Source: Candidatus Blautia intestinigallinarum (GTDB lineage Bacteria; Bacillota; Clostridia; Lachnospirales; Lachnospiraceae). From it: 64,000 bases of DNA. The notes beneath the pieces are model-generated. The model was not told the origin of the DNA, searched no databases, and saw only the letters and a list, made by a program, of their open reading frames with translations. A program made the translations under genes and the position numbers. Within the stretch, counting starts at the first letter, position 1. The number at the start of each line of letters is the position of its first letter. Where the stretch lies: contig DXIX01000016.1 of the NCBI GenBank assembly GCA_019112635.1, positions 1 to 64,000 of the forward strand. Direction: 5' to 3'. Below are positions 26,373 to 35,360 of the stretch, piece by piece.

Positions 26373-26759
26373 ATGGCAGAGAAAAGAAATACCTATAAGA
26401 TACAGGAGTTGGACGGAAGCGGAGAAGTCTACATTGCCGATGAGGTGGTGGCCATCATCGCCGGGCTGGCGGCGACAGAGGTAGACGGCGTGGCATCTAT
26501 GGCGGGCAACATCACCAATGAACTGGTGGGCAAGCTGGGGATGAAGAATCTGTCCAAGGGCGTGAAGATCAGTGTTCTGGAGAATGTGGTCACTGTGGAT
26601 CTGGCGCTGAATATTGAATATGGTAAGAATATTCTTGAGACCAGCAAAACCGTGCAGGAAAAGGTAAAGGCAGCAATCGAAAATATGACTGGCCTGGAAG
26701 TCGCGGATGTGAATATCCGGATTGCAAGTGTTGATATGGAGAATGAAAAAGGAAAGTAA
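26373..26759 (+). CDS. Asp23/Gls24 family envelope stress response protein
   Basis: A 128-residue protein of the Asp23/DUF322 family: GEVYIADEVVAIIAGLAATEVDGVASMAG near the start (split here by the family glycine pattern) and VNIRIASVDME at the end. Bacillus YqhY, a relative, lies beside accBC and affects acetyl-CoA carboxylase; here the neighbour is nusB, the common clostridial arrangement. Cytoplasmic, no catalytic motif. GGAGGT precedes the ATG. Confidence 0.88.
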   Translation: MAEKRNTYKIQELDGSGEVYIADEVVAIIAGLAATEVDGVASMAGNITNELVGKLGMKNLSKGVKISVLENVVTVDLALNIEYGKNILETSKTVQEKVKAAIENMTGLEVADVNIRIASVDMENEKGK

Positions 26760-26775
26760 CTCTTTCCTTTTTTCT
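26746..26775 (+). terminator. Terminator/attenuator between asp23 and nusB
   Basis: AAAAAGGAAAG (26746-26756) and CTTTCCTTTTT (26762-26772) form a perfect 11-base stem with a 5-base loop around the stop codon, ending in a T tract. It would reduce, probably not abolish, read-through to nusB, since no separate nusB promoter is evident. Confidence 0.65.
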
Positions 26776-26806
26776 ATATACCTAACAGATACAGGAGGAA
26801 AACCCC

Positions 26807-27214
26807 ATGGGGAGAAGTAAGATCAGGGAGCACATATTCAAGCTCCTTTTTATGAGTCAGTTTAATGAGACAGAGGAAATGCCGCAGCAGCTGGCAATGT
26901 ATTTTGAGGAGCTTGAGGAACTTGGTGAGAGTGACCGTAATTATATGGAAGAAAAATATAGACAGATCATCTCACATCTGGAGGAGATTGATGCGCTTCT
27001 CAATGAGATTTCGAAGGGCTGGAAGACCAGCCGCATGGCCCGTGTGGATCTGACAGCGTTAAGGCTGTCTGTCTACGAGTTGAAATATGAACCGGAGATT
27101 CCCACGAAGGTTTCCATCAATGAGGCAGTGGAACTGGCCAAGAAGTATGGCGGCGAGGATTCCTTCTCCTTCGTAAACGGAATTCTCGGAAAAGCGGCGA
27201 AAGAGTTGAGATGA
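26807..27214 (+). CDS. nusB: Transcription antitermination factor NusB
   Basis: A 135-residue all-helical protein with RSKIREHIFKLLFMSQF at the start and VSINEAVELAKKYGGEDSFSFVNGILGKAAKE at the end (two blocks), both NusB hallmarks. It binds boxA RNA with NusE in rRNA antitermination. AGGAGG precedes the ATG. Its stop overlaps the xseA start. Confidence 0.94.
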   Translation: MGRSKIREHIFKLLFMSQFNETEEMPQQLAMYFEELEELGESDRNYMEEKYRQIISHLEEIDALLNEISKGWKTSRMARVDLTALRLSVYELKYEPEIPTKVSINEAVELAKKYGGEDSFSFVNGILGKAAKELR

Positions 27215-28431
27215 AAAGTATCTACACAGTGGGACAGGTGAACATGTATATCAAGAATATGTTCACCCAGGATTTTATGCTGAATAAAATATCGGTAAAG
27301 GGGGAAGTGTCCAACTGTAAGTACCACACATCCGGACACATTTATTTCTCGCTGAAAGATGAGACAGGCACCATTGCCTGTGTAATGTTCGCGGGAATGC
27401 GGAAAGGTCTGGCTTTCTCCATGAAAAACGGGGATCGGGTGGTTGTAAGCGGAAGCGTCAATGTCTATGAACGTGATGGAAAATACCAGCTCTATGCCAG
27501 GCAGATACAACTGGAAGGAGCTGGCCTTCTCTATGAGCGTTTTTTGGCGTTAAAGCAGGAACTGGAAGATATGGGTATGTTCGCGGCACAGTATAAGCAG
27601 CCGATTCCACGCTATATCCGCAGACTGGGAGTGGTGACGGCACCCACAGGAGCGGCAGTACAGGATATCCGTAACATTGCTCTTAGGAGAAATCCTTTTC
27701 TTCAGATCCTTCTGTACCCGGCGCTGGTGCAGGGAGAAGGTGCGAAGGAGAGTATTGTAAAGGGAATCGAGACTTTGGATCAGGCCGGGGTGGATGTGAT
27801 CATTGTGGGCCGGGGAGGCGGTTCCATGGAAGACCTTTGGGCCTTTAATGAGGAAGAAGTGGCAAGAGCTATTTTTGAGTGCAGTACGCCTGTTATCTCG
27901 GCAGTGGGACATGAGACGGATGTGACAATTGCGGATTTTGTGGCAGATCTGCGGGCGCCGACGCCGTCGGCGGCAGCGGAACTTGCGGTGGATGACTATC
28001 AGAGTACACAAGATCAGATCCGGGATTATCAGAAACGTTTGGACCAGGCGATGCAGGGAAAGATAACCCTTCTGCAAAGCAGACTGGAACAGTACCGTAT
28101 CCGGTTAAGCTATCTGAGTCCGAGACAGCAGATTTATGAGAGACGCCAGTATCTGGCAGATCTGCAGGAGAGACTGGAACGCGGGATGAGCAGTAAAATC
28201 ACAGATGCCAGACAGGAACTTCGTGTGTATGCTCAGAAGCTGGACGGGATGTCCCCGCTGAAAAAACTGACGCAGGGATTTTCTTATGTCACCGATGAAT
28301 GTGGACAGGCGGTGAGCCGCCTGGAACAGGTGCGTCCAGGTGACAGGATACAGATACAGGTGACAGACGGTGAAATTCAGGCGCAGGTGACTTCCTGCGT
28401 ACCGGTTGACAGGGAGAATCAGCATGGATAG
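27211..28431 (+). CDS. xseA: Exodeoxyribonuclease VII large subunit
   Basis: A 406-residue protein. The N-terminal OB-fold carries VSVKGEVSN-like sequence (ISVKGEVSNCKYH). The central nuclease domain has GVVTAPTGAAVQDI, VGRGGGSMEDLWAFN and SAVGHETDVTIADFVADLRAPTPSAAAE, split over residues about 130-260, and a coiled coil follows. With XseB it degrades single-stranded DNA to oligonucleotides. It overlaps nusB by four bases. Confidence 0.95.
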   Translation: MKSIYTVGQVNMYIKNMFTQDFMLNKISVKGEVSNCKYHTSGHIYFSLKDETGTIACVMFAGMRKGLAFSMKNGDRVVVSGSVNVYERDGKYQLYARQIQLEGAGLLYERFLALKQELEDMGMFAAQYKQPIPRYIRRLGVVTAPTGAAVQDIRNIALRRNPFLQILLYPALVQGEGAKESIVKGIETLDQAGVDVIIVGRGGGSMEDLWAFNEEEVARAIFECSTPVISAVGHETDVTIADFVADLRAPTPSAAAELAVDDYQSTQDQIRDYQKRLDQAMQGKITLLQSRLEQYRIRLSYLSPRQQIYERRQYLADLQERLERGMSSKITDARQELRVYAQKLDGMSPLKKLTQGFSYVTDECGQAVSRLEQVRPGDRIQIQVTDGEIQAQVTSCVPVDRENQHG

Positions 28432-28672
28432 AGAAGAAATGGAAAAGAAGACAGAGAACGAAATAGAAAATGAGGAAATGACAATAGAGGAAGCATTTGC
28501 CCAGCTGGATGAGCTTACACGGAAGATGGAGAACAGTCAGACTTCTCTGGAGGACTCTTTTGCCCTGTATCAGAGAGGGATGGAGCTGCTCAAACTCTGC
28601 AGCGGTAAGATTGACCGGGTGGAGAAGAAAATGCTTCAGATTGATGAGGATGGGATAATCAGTGAATTTTAA
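28424..28672 (+). CDS. xseB: Exodeoxyribonuclease VII small subunit
   Basis: An 82-residue helical protein with TIEEAFAQLDELTRKMEN and SLEDSFALYQRGMELLKLC, the XseB signature. The ATG at 28424 overlaps xseA by eight bases and follows AGGGAGA; an earlier GTG-type start in the frame has no ribosome site. The N-terminal 18 residues are Glu/Lys-rich and unconserved. Partner of XseA. Confidence 0.92.
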   Translation: MDREEMEKKTENEIENEEMTIEEAFAQLDELTRKMENSQTSLEDSFALYQRGMELLKLCSGKIDRVEKKMLQIDEDGIISEF

Positions 28673-29549
28673 AGAGGAATTACAAAGCAGAACGGAAAAA
28701 ATAGAAAATATTATCCGGCATTATCTTCCAAAAGAGGAAGGGTTCGCCAAGACACTGGCTTCGGCGATGAATTACAGTATGCTGGCAGGCGGCAAGAGAC
28801 TTCGTCCGATGATGATGAGGGAAGTCTATCAGATGTTCGGGGGAGAAGAGAAAGTGATCGAGCCTTTTATGGCTGCGATGGAGATGATTCACACTCACTC
28901 TCTCATCCATGATGATCTTCCGGCTCTGGACAACGATGAATACCGCAGGGGACGCGAGACAACCTGGAAAGTCTATGGAGAAGATATGGGAGTGATCAGC
29001 GGCGCTGCGCTCTTGAACTATGCCTATGAGGTGGCCTTCTCCGGATTTGATCTGACCCGTCATCAGGACCGGGTGATTTTGGCCCTGCAGGTGCTGGGAG
29101 CAAAGACCGGCATCTACGGTATGCTGGGAGGTCAGAGTGTGGATGTGGAAAATGATGGACAGCCTTTGGAGCTTCCAGTTCTGGATTATATTTATAAGAA
29201 TAAGACATCGGCGCTGATAGAAGCTTCCATGATGATCGGAGCGATCCTTGCGGGGGCTGGAAATGACAGGATTCGTCAGGTGGAGAAAGCGGCAGGATAT
29301 GTGGGACTGGCGTTCCAGATTGAGGACGATATCCTGGATGTGACCAGTACACAGGAAGAACTTGGAAAGCCAATTCACAGTGATGAGAAGAATCATAAAA
29401 CCACCTATGTGACTCTGGAGGGAGTCAAAAAGGCACAGCAGGAGGTGGAACAGCTGTCCAAGGAGGCCGTGGCGATTTTTGACGGATTGGAAGAAAAAAA
29501 TGAATTTTTGCGGACCCTGATATGGGAACTGGTGAACCGCAAGAAATAG
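28662..29549 (+). CDS. ispA: Geranylgeranyl/farnesyl diphosphate synthase family
   Basis: A 295-residue all-helical prenyl synthase. The first aspartate-rich motif is IHDDLPALDND, with the two-residue insertion typical of bacterial FPP synthases; the second is FQIEDDILDVT. GGKRLRPMMM binds diphosphate. It condenses isopentenyl diphosphate with allylic diphosphates; the FPP length is inferred from the first motif. The start is GTG inside xseB. The downstream dxs supplies the precursor pathway. Confidence 0.92.
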   Translation: MNFKEELQSRTEKIENIIRHYLPKEEGFAKTLASAMNYSMLAGGKRLRPMMMREVYQMFGGEEKVIEPFMAAMEMIHTHSLIHDDLPALDNDEYRRGRETTWKVYGEDMGVISGAALLNYAYEVAFSGFDLTRHQDRVILALQVLGAKTGIYGMLGGQSVDVENDGQPLELPVLDYIYKNKTSALIEASMMIGAILAGAGNDRIRQVEKAAGYVGLAFQIEDDILDVTSTQEELGKPIHSDEKNHKTTYVTLEGVKKAQQEVEQLSKEAVAIFDGLEEKNEFLRTLIWELVNRKK

Positions 29550-29560
29550 AGGGGATACCT

Positions 29561-31417
29561 ATGATTTTGGAGAAACTAAGACAGGCAAATGATCTGCATA
29601 AGATTCCTCTGTCAGAATTTCCAACTTTGGCAGAGGAAATCCGGCAATTTCTGATTGAGAGCGTGAGCAGGACAGGAGGACACCTCGCTTCCAATCTGGG
29701 AGCGGTGGAGCTGACGCTTGCTCTGCACAATGTGCTGGAGTTTCCGGAGGATAAACTGATCTGGGATGTGGGTCATCAGGCATATACCCATAAAATACTG
29801 ACCGGGAGAAAAGAAGGTTTCGCAAAGCTTCGCCAGGATGGGGGACTGAGCGGTTTTCCCAAGAGAAAGGAAAGTGACTGTGACGCGTTTGACACGGGAC
29901 ACAGTTCCAATTCCATTTCTGCCGGACTGGGCTATGTACGTGCCAGAGATCTTCAGAAGAAATCTTACCGGGTGGTCTCTGTCATCGGAGACGGCGCATT
30001 GACCGGCGGCATGGCTTATGAGGCTTTGAACAATGCCGCGGAGCTTAAGACTAATTTTATCATTGTGCTCAATGATAATTCCATGTCAATCTCAAAAAAT
30101 GTGGGGGGAATCTCCTCATATCTAAGTGCCATACGCACAGCACAGTCTTACACAGGACTGAAGCTGAACGTGACCAACTCACTGAAGAAAATTCCTCATG
30201 TGGGAGAACAGTTGGTGGATGCGGTGAGAAAGACCAAGACCAGCATCAAACAGCTGATCATACCAGGTATGTTTTTTGAGGATATGGGGATTACTTATCT
30301 GGGACCGGTGGACGGTCACGATATGTTACAGATGATGAAGCTGTTCAATGAGGCGAAACGGGTGCAGGGACCGGTGCTTGTGCATGTGGTCACGGAAAAA
30401 GGAAGAGGGTATGCGCCCGCTGTGCGGCACCCGGCCAGATTCCACGGAACCGGTGCCTTTGATGTGGCCACCGGTCTTCCGCTGAAGAAGAGTAAACCCA
30501 CTTATACCGACATTTTCTCGACGGTTATGAGAAAGATGGGGGACCGTGAGCCGGATGTGGTGGCGATCACGGCCGCCATGCCTACAGGCACAGGATTAAA
30601 AAGATTTGCAAATATGTTTCCGGACCGGTTCTTTGATGTGGGAATCGCGGAGGAACATGGAGTGACTTTTGCGGCAGGCTTGGCGTTGGGAGGAATGATT
30701 CCCGTCTTTGCAGTCTATTCTTCTTTCCTGCAAAGAGGGATAGATCAGGTGCTCCATGATGTGTGCATGCAGGAACTCCATGTGGTTTTTGCCATTGACC
30801 GGGCAGGCCTTGTGGGAAGTGACGGAGAGACGCACAATGGCTGTTTTGATCTGAGCTATCTCTCCATGATACCGAATATGACTCTGATGGCGCCGAAAAA
30901 TCTCTGGGAATTGTCGGATATGATGAAGTTTGCCATTCACGAAAAGGGACCTGTGGCGGTCCGTTATCCCCGCGGGGAGGCTTATGATGGATTGAAAGAA
31001 TTCAGGGCTCCCATTGTCCGGGGAAAGGGAGAAGTGATTGCCAGAGGCAGAAGAATAGCCCTTCTGGCAGTGGGAAGTATGGTGAAGACCGGGGAACGTG
31101 TCTGGAAGACACTGAGAGACCGGGGAGAAGAAGTCACCTTTGTGAATATGCGTTTCGTGAAGCCCTTTGACACAGAACTTCTGGATGAGCTGGCACAGGA
31201 TCATTCTTTGTTTGTGACGATGGAAGAGAATGTACAAAGCGGTGGTTTTGGCGAGCATGTCGCGGCATATATGCAGAAGCATCATCCCGGGACAACTGTG
31301 GAGATTGTGGCCATAGGAGACTGCTTTGTGGAGCAGGGAGATGTGGAAAATTGGAAGAAAAAGCTGGGACTGGACGCTGAGTCCGTCTTAAATCGAATAG
31401 AGGAATGGGAACAATGA
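29561..31417 (+). CDS. dxs: 1-deoxy-D-xylulose-5-phosphate synthase
   Basis: A 618-residue thiamine diphosphate enzyme. DVGHQAYTHKILTGR (about 60-75), GDGALTGGMAYEALNNA with the magnesium/ThDP-binding GDG, and the central transketolase region GIAEEHGVTFAAGLA are all present. It makes DXP from pyruvate and glyceraldehyde 3-phosphate, the first step of the methylerythritol phosphate pathway. The ATG at 29561 is preferred over 29522 because AGAGGGG precedes it and the earlier start overlaps ispA. Confidence 0.95.
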   Translation: MILEKLRQANDLHKIPLSEFPTLAEEIRQFLIESVSRTGGHLASNLGAVELTLALHNVLEFPEDKLIWDVGHQAYTHKILTGRKEGFAKLRQDGGLSGFPKRKESDCDAFDTGHSSNSISAGLGYVRARDLQKKSYRVVSVIGDGALTGGMAYEALNNAAELKTNFIIVLNDNSMSISKNVGGISSYLSAIRTAQSYTGLKLNVTNSLKKIPHVGEQLVDAVRKTKTSIKQLIIPGMFFEDMGITYLGPVDGHDMLQMMKLFNEAKRVQGPVLVHVVTEKGRGYAPAVRHPARFHGTGAFDVATGLPLKKSKPTYTDIFSTVMRKMGDREPDVVAITAAMPTGTGLKRFANMFPDRFFDVGIAEEHGVTFAAGLALGGMIPVFAVYSSFLQRGIDQVLHDVCMQELHVVFAIDRAGLVGSDGETHNGCFDLSYLSMIPNMTLMAPKNLWELSDMMKFAIHEKGPVAVRYPRGEAYDGLKEFRAPIVRGKGEVIARGRRIALLAVGSMVKTGERVWKTLRDRGEEVTFVNMRFVKPFDTELLDELAQDHSLFVTMEENVQSGGFGEHVAAYMQKHHPGTTVEIVAIGDCFVEQGDVENWKKKLGLDAESVLNRIEEWEQ

Positions 31418-32214
31418 AAGAACGATTGGATGTTTTGCTGGTAAAGAAAAATCTGGCGGATTCCAGAGAAAAGGCAAAAGCGGTGATCATGGCCGGAGAG
31501 GTCTATGTGAACAATCAAAAAGAAGACAAAGCAGGTTCCATGTTTGAGGAGACTGCCAAGATCGAAGTGAGAGGAAATACACTCCCCTATGTGAGCAGGG
31601 GCGGTCTGAAACTGGAAAAGGCAATGACGCATTTCCAGGTGACACTGAAGGACAAGGTGTGTCTGGATGTGGGAGCTTCCACCGGTGGATTCACAGACTG
31701 TATGCTTCAAAACGGCGCGAAAAAAGTCTATTCCATAGATGTGGGACATGGACAGCTGGCCTGGAAGCTGCGCAACGATCCCCGGGTAGTCTGCATGGAA
31801 AAGACCAATATCCGGTATGTGCTGCCGGAGCATGTGGGGGAAGCAGCGGATTTTGCCTCCATTGATGTTTCTTTTATCTCTCTGACGAAAGTTCTTCTGC
31901 CGGTGCGGGATCTACTGAGAGATGACGGAGAGATTGTGTGTCTGATCAAGCCTCAGTTCGAGGCCGGGAGAGAAAAAGTGGGAAAGAAAGGTGTGGTCCG
32001 TGATCCTCAGGTTCACCTGGAGGTAATCGAGAAGGTGGCGGCCTATGCGCAGTCCATCGGATTTTCTGTCTGCGGGCTGGAGTTTTCCCCCATCAAAGGG
32101 CCGGAAGGAAATATTGAATACCTGCTTCATCTGAAAAAGGATGAAGAGGAGGAGAGCGGTCAGAAGATTGATCCGGAACAGGTTGTGAGGGAGGCTCACG
32201 AAACTCTGGCGTAG
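31414..32214 (+). CDS. tlyA: TlyA-family rRNA 2'-O-methyltransferase
   Basis: A 266-residue protein with an N-terminal S4 RNA-binding domain (ERLDVLLVKKNLADSREKA) and a Rossmann methyltransferase domain with CLDVGASTGGFTDCMLQ as the SAM-binding motif, plus SIDVSFISL and IKPQFEAG. TlyA proteins methylate 16S and 23S rRNA riboses and set capreomycin sensitivity; target sites are inferred from the family. The ATG overlaps the dxs stop (ATGA). Confidence 0.92.
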   Translation: MKERLDVLLVKKNLADSREKAKAVIMAGEVYVNNQKEDKAGSMFEETAKIEVRGNTLPYVSRGGLKLEKAMTHFQVTLKDKVCLDVGASTGGFTDCMLQNGAKKVYSIDVGHGQLAWKLRNDPRVVCMEKTNIRYVLPEHVGEAADFASIDVSFISLTKVLLPVRDLLRDDGEIVCLIKPQFEAGREKVGKKGVVRDPQVHLEVIEKVAAYAQSIGFSVCGLEFSPIKGPEGNIEYLLHLKKDEEEESGQKIDPEQVVREAHETLA

Positions 32215-32225
32215 AGGAAACGACT

Positions 32226-33086
32226 ATGGATAAGTTTTTTGTCATTACAAACGGTTTAAAAGATGTGGGACTGGTGACCACAGAAAAGATTCGCCAGTAT
32301 CTGGAACAGCACAACCGCAGATGCCAGATTCAGATTGCCGAGGAGAAAAAAGAGGGCCCCTACCACTACACCGATCCGGATCAGATCCCGGATGACACGG
32401 AGTGTATCATTGTCCTGGGAGGCGATGGGACGCTGCTCCAGGCGGCCAGGGATGTGGTGCACAAAGAGATTCCTCTGTTTGGAATCAATCTGGGTACTCT
32501 GGGATTTCTCGCGGAGGTTGACCGTCAGAATATTTATCCTGCGTTGGACAAGCTGATGGAAGACAAGTATTTTATCGATGAGCGGATGATGCTGACCGGG
32601 CGGGCTTACCACGAAGGAAGGCTGATCGGCGAGGATATTGCCCTCAATGACATTGTGATCAGCCGGGAGGGACGCCTGAGGGTGCTGAATTTTATCAATT
32701 ATGTCAATGGAGAATATCTGAACGTATACAATGCGGATGGAGTGATTGTATCCACACCTACGGGCTCCACAGGATACAGCCTGTCGGCGGGAGGACCGAT
32801 TGTGTCTCCCAGTGCTTCGATGATTATTATGACACCGCTTGCTCCCCACACATTGAATTCCAGGAGCGTGGTGTTCTCTCCCGATGATACTCTGTGCGTG
32901 GAAGTCGGGGAGGGACGGAAAGTCAGCGAGGAGGAGGCGATTGTGTCCTTTGACGGAGATACGATGCTTCGAATGGTGACGAAGGACCAGCTGATTATCG
33001 AACAGGCAAAAGTGAAGACACGAATTGTAAAGCTGAGCAATTTAAGCTTCGTGGAGGTTTTGCGTAAGAAAATGCGTAACCATTAG
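32226..33086 (+). CDS. nadK: NAD kinase
   Basis: A 286-residue protein with the NAD kinase motifs GGDGTLLQAAR and INLGTLGFLAE, and the glycine-rich TPTGSTGYSLSAGGPI. It phosphorylates NAD to NADP, feeding the NADPH-using FabG and biosynthetic reductases. GAGGAAACG lies before the ATG; 11 bases from tlyA and 11 from argR. Confidence 0.95.
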   Translation: MDKFFVITNGLKDVGLVTTEKIRQYLEQHNRRCQIQIAEEKKEGPYHYTDPDQIPDDTECIIVLGGDGTLLQAARDVVHKEIPLFGINLGTLGFLAEVDRQNIYPALDKLMEDKYFIDERMMLTGRAYHEGRLIGEDIALNDIVISREGRLRVLNFINYVNGEYLNVYNADGVIVSTPTGSTGYSLSAGGPIVSPSASMIIMTPLAPHTLNSRSVVFSPDDTLCVEVGEGRKVSEEEAIVSFDGDTMLRMVTKDQLIIEQAKVKTRIVKLSNLSFVEVLRKKMRNH

Positions 33087-33097
33087 GAGGAACCGGA

Positions 33098-33556
33098 ATG
33101 AAGATTGAGAGGCATGCAAAGATTATTGAGTTGATTCATCAGTATGAGATCGAGACTCAGGAAGAACTGGCGGCACGTCTGCACGAAGCCGGATATTCGG
33201 TGACACAGGCGACAATCTCCAGGGATATCAGAGAGCTGAATCTGACTAAAGTGACCGGCAGAAACGGACATTCTCACTATGAAATCATACATAATTCCAA
33301 ACAAAATCTCAGTGAAAAATATTCCCGTGTGCTGCGGGATGCCTTTCTGTCCATGGATATGGCACAGAATATTCTGGTCATCAAGACGGTGCCGGGAATG
33401 GCCATGGCAATGGCGGCGGCTCTGGACGAGCTGAACTGGAAAGAGATCGTGGGCTGTATCGCCGGAGACGATACCGTTATGTGTGCGGTGAAGACGGCGG
33501 ATGATACGCTTTTGATTATGGAACGTCTGAGAAAGATACTGGAAGAGTTGGGGTGA
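33098..33556 (+). CDS. argR: Arginine repressor
   Basis: A 152-residue regulator with an N-terminal winged helix (YSVTQATISRDIRELNLTKV) and a C-terminal oligomerisation and arginine-binding domain (EIVGCIAGDDTVMCAVK). It acts as an arginine-dependent hexamer on arginine genes. No arginine genes are in the window; its place between nadK and recN is the conserved Firmicute arrangement. AGGAGGAAC precedes the ATG. Confidence 0.94.
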   Translation: MKIERHAKIIELIHQYEIETQEELAARLHEAGYSVTQATISRDIRELNLTKVTGRNGHSHYEIIHNSKQNLSEKYSRVLRDAFLSMDMAQNILVIKTVPGMAMAMAAALDELNWKEIVGCIAGDDTVMCAVKTADDTLLIMERLRKILEELG

Positions 33557-33568
33557 TAAAAAGATACT

Positions 33569-35263
33569 ATGTTAATACATCTTCATGTGAAAAATCTGGC
33601 GCTGATTGAGGAGGCTGAGGTGGACTTCGGTCCGGGGCTGAACATTCTTACCGGCGAGACCGGAGCCGGCAAATCCATTCTCCTGGGCTCCATGCAGCTG
33701 GTACTGGGAGGCAAGATGTCCAGGGAAATGATCCGGGAGAATGCTTCATATGCGCTGGTTGAACTTTTGTTTCAGACAGAGAATCCAGCTTTGAGCCAAA
33801 AGCTGGAGGAGATGGATATCTCCATGGAAGAAGGAGAGATCCTTCTGTCGAGAAAAATCATGGACGGACGGAGTGTGAGCAAGATCAACGGACAGACTTG
33901 TACCGTGGGACAGATGAAAGCGGTGGCGGAACTGCTTTTGGATATCCATGGGCAGCATGAACATCAGTCCTTGCTCGATCCCGGAAGACAGCTGGAGATT
34001 CTGGATGCTTACGGAAAAGAAAAAATTATGCCTGCGAAAGAAAAGGTCAGGGAGATTTATGGGAGATACCGTGAGGTTCAAAAAGAGCTGGGTGCCATGG
34101 ACCTGGACGAGGCCCAGAGAAATCGTGAAATCTCTCTGCTGAAATTTCAGCTGGAAGAGATTGAAAAGGCCCAGCTGACTTTGGGAGAAGACAAGGAGCT
34201 GGAGCAGCGTTACCGCAAGATGAACAACAGCCGGAAAATTGTGGAAGCTCTGCAGAAAGTACATGCCTGCACAGGGTATGATGAGAGTGCCTCGGCTGGA
34301 GAACTGCTGGGGCAGGCAGTGCGCGAGGTATCTCAGGTCTCGTCCCTGGATGAAGAACTTCAGTCTCTGGAAAGCATGCTCCTTGATATTGACAGTCTGC
34401 TCAATGATTTTAACCGGGAGCTGTCCTCTTATCTGGAAGGGCTTGTCTTCTCAGAGGAGGAATTCTATCTCACAGAGCAAAGACTGGATTTGATCAATGG
34501 GTTAAAGGCGAAATACGGGAGAACACTGGAGGAGATTGCTGCTTTTCAGGAGGAACAGAGCAAAAAACTGGATAAACTGGAAAAATTTGAAGAAAATATT
34601 CAAATTTTGAGAGAAAAGCAGAATGTAATCCAGGAAGAACTGGCCAAGGCTTCGCATGATTTATCCGAGATCCGGAGACAATACAGTGAAAAGCTGTCTG
34701 TGGAGATCGTAGAAAGTTTAAAAGATCTGAATTTTCTGGAAGTGGATTTTGCGGTTCATTTTCAAAAGAGCAGTTCGTACTCTGCCAATGGCTGGGATGA
34801 GATTGAGTATGAGATTTCCACCAATCCGGGGGAACCAAGAAAACCTTTTGGGAAAGTGGTGTCCGGTGGTGAGCTGTCCCGGATTATGCTGGCAGTGAAA
34901 ACCATCCTGGCGGATAAAGATGAGATTGAGACTTTGATTTTCGATGAGATCGACACAGGAATCAGCGGCCGCACGGCGCAGAAGGTTTCTGAGAAGATGG
35001 CGATTATCGGGAGAAAACATCAGGTTTTGTGTATCACTCATCTGCCGCAGATTGCCGCCATGGCAGATTCGCATTTTGAGATTCGAAAAGAGACAAACCT
35101 CCAGGAGACGACAACCAAGATCCGGCTTCTGGATGAGGAGTCATCTGTAAGAGAACTGGCCAGGATGCTGGGCGGCGCGCAGATTACCAGCAGAGTGCTG
35201 GAAAATGCCCATGAGATGAAAGAATTGGCACGTCAGCAAAAAAATAGAAGACTGAAAAAATAA
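33569..35263 (+). CDS. recN: DNA repair protein RecN
   Basis: A 564-residue SMC-like ATPase. Walker A is GETGAGKSILLGS near residue 30. Long coiled coils fill about 150-400, broken by the zipper region. The ABC signature VVSGGELSRIMLA and Walker B LIFDEIDTGISG lie at 430-480. It acts early in double-strand break repair by tethering DNA ends. The ribosome site is weak (GGGGTG about 15 bases away), perhaps reflecting coupling to argR. Confidence 0.94.
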   Translation: MLIHLHVKNLALIEEAEVDFGPGLNILTGETGAGKSILLGSMQLVLGGKMSREMIRENASYALVELLFQTENPALSQKLEEMDISMEEGEILLSRKIMDGRSVSKINGQTCTVGQMKAVAELLLDIHGQHEHQSLLDPGRQLEILDAYGKEKIMPAKEKVREIYGRYREVQKELGAMDLDEAQRNREISLLKFQLEEIEKAQLTLGEDKELEQRYRKMNNSRKIVEALQKVHACTGYDESASAGELLGQAVREVSQVSSLDEELQSLESMLLDIDSLLNDFNRELSSYLEGLVFSEEEFYLTEQRLDLINGLKAKYGRTLEEIAAFQEEQSKKLDKLEKFEENIQILREKQNVIQEELAKASHDLSEIRRQYSEKLSVEIVESLKDLNFLEVDFAVHFQKSSSYSANGWDEIEYEISTNPGEPRKPFGKVVSGGELSRIMLAVKTILADKDEIETLIFDEIDTGISGRTAQKVSEKMAIIGRKHQVLCITHLPQIAAMADSHFEIRKETNLQETTTKIRLLDEESSVRELARMLGGAQITSRVLENAHEMKELARQQKNRRLKK

Positions 35264-35280
35264 AATTATCACATACTAAA

Positions 35281-35312
35281 AGAGAATCCTGCTATGCGGG
35301 ATTCTCTTTTGT
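35281..35312 (+). terminator. Terminator after recN
   Basis: AGAGAATCC (35281-35289) pairs with GGATTCTCT (35299-35307) over a 9-base loop, followed by TTTTGT. It ends the asp23-to-recN operon before spoIVB. Confidence 0.85.
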
Positions 35313-35319
35313 ACTTTCA

Positions 35320-35336
35320 GGCGGCAGTGTGCCGCC
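35320..35336. repeat. GC-rich inverted repeat just before the spoIVB ribosome site
   Basis: GGCGGCA (35320-35326), GTG, TGCCGCC (35330-35336): a perfect 7-base stem with a 3-base loop, ending 7 bases before AAGGAGG (35344-35350). There is no U tract, so it is not a terminator. It could be an operator or a 5' stabilising or translation-modulating hairpin for spoIVB. Confidence 0.45.
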
Positions 35337-35360
35337 AGGTGATAAGGAGGATGTGATAAT

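Noticed and set aside
35272-35278. CATACTA resembling a forespore sigma -10 before spoIVB
   Set aside because: No -35 at proper spacing, and the start would fall within the recN terminator stem.
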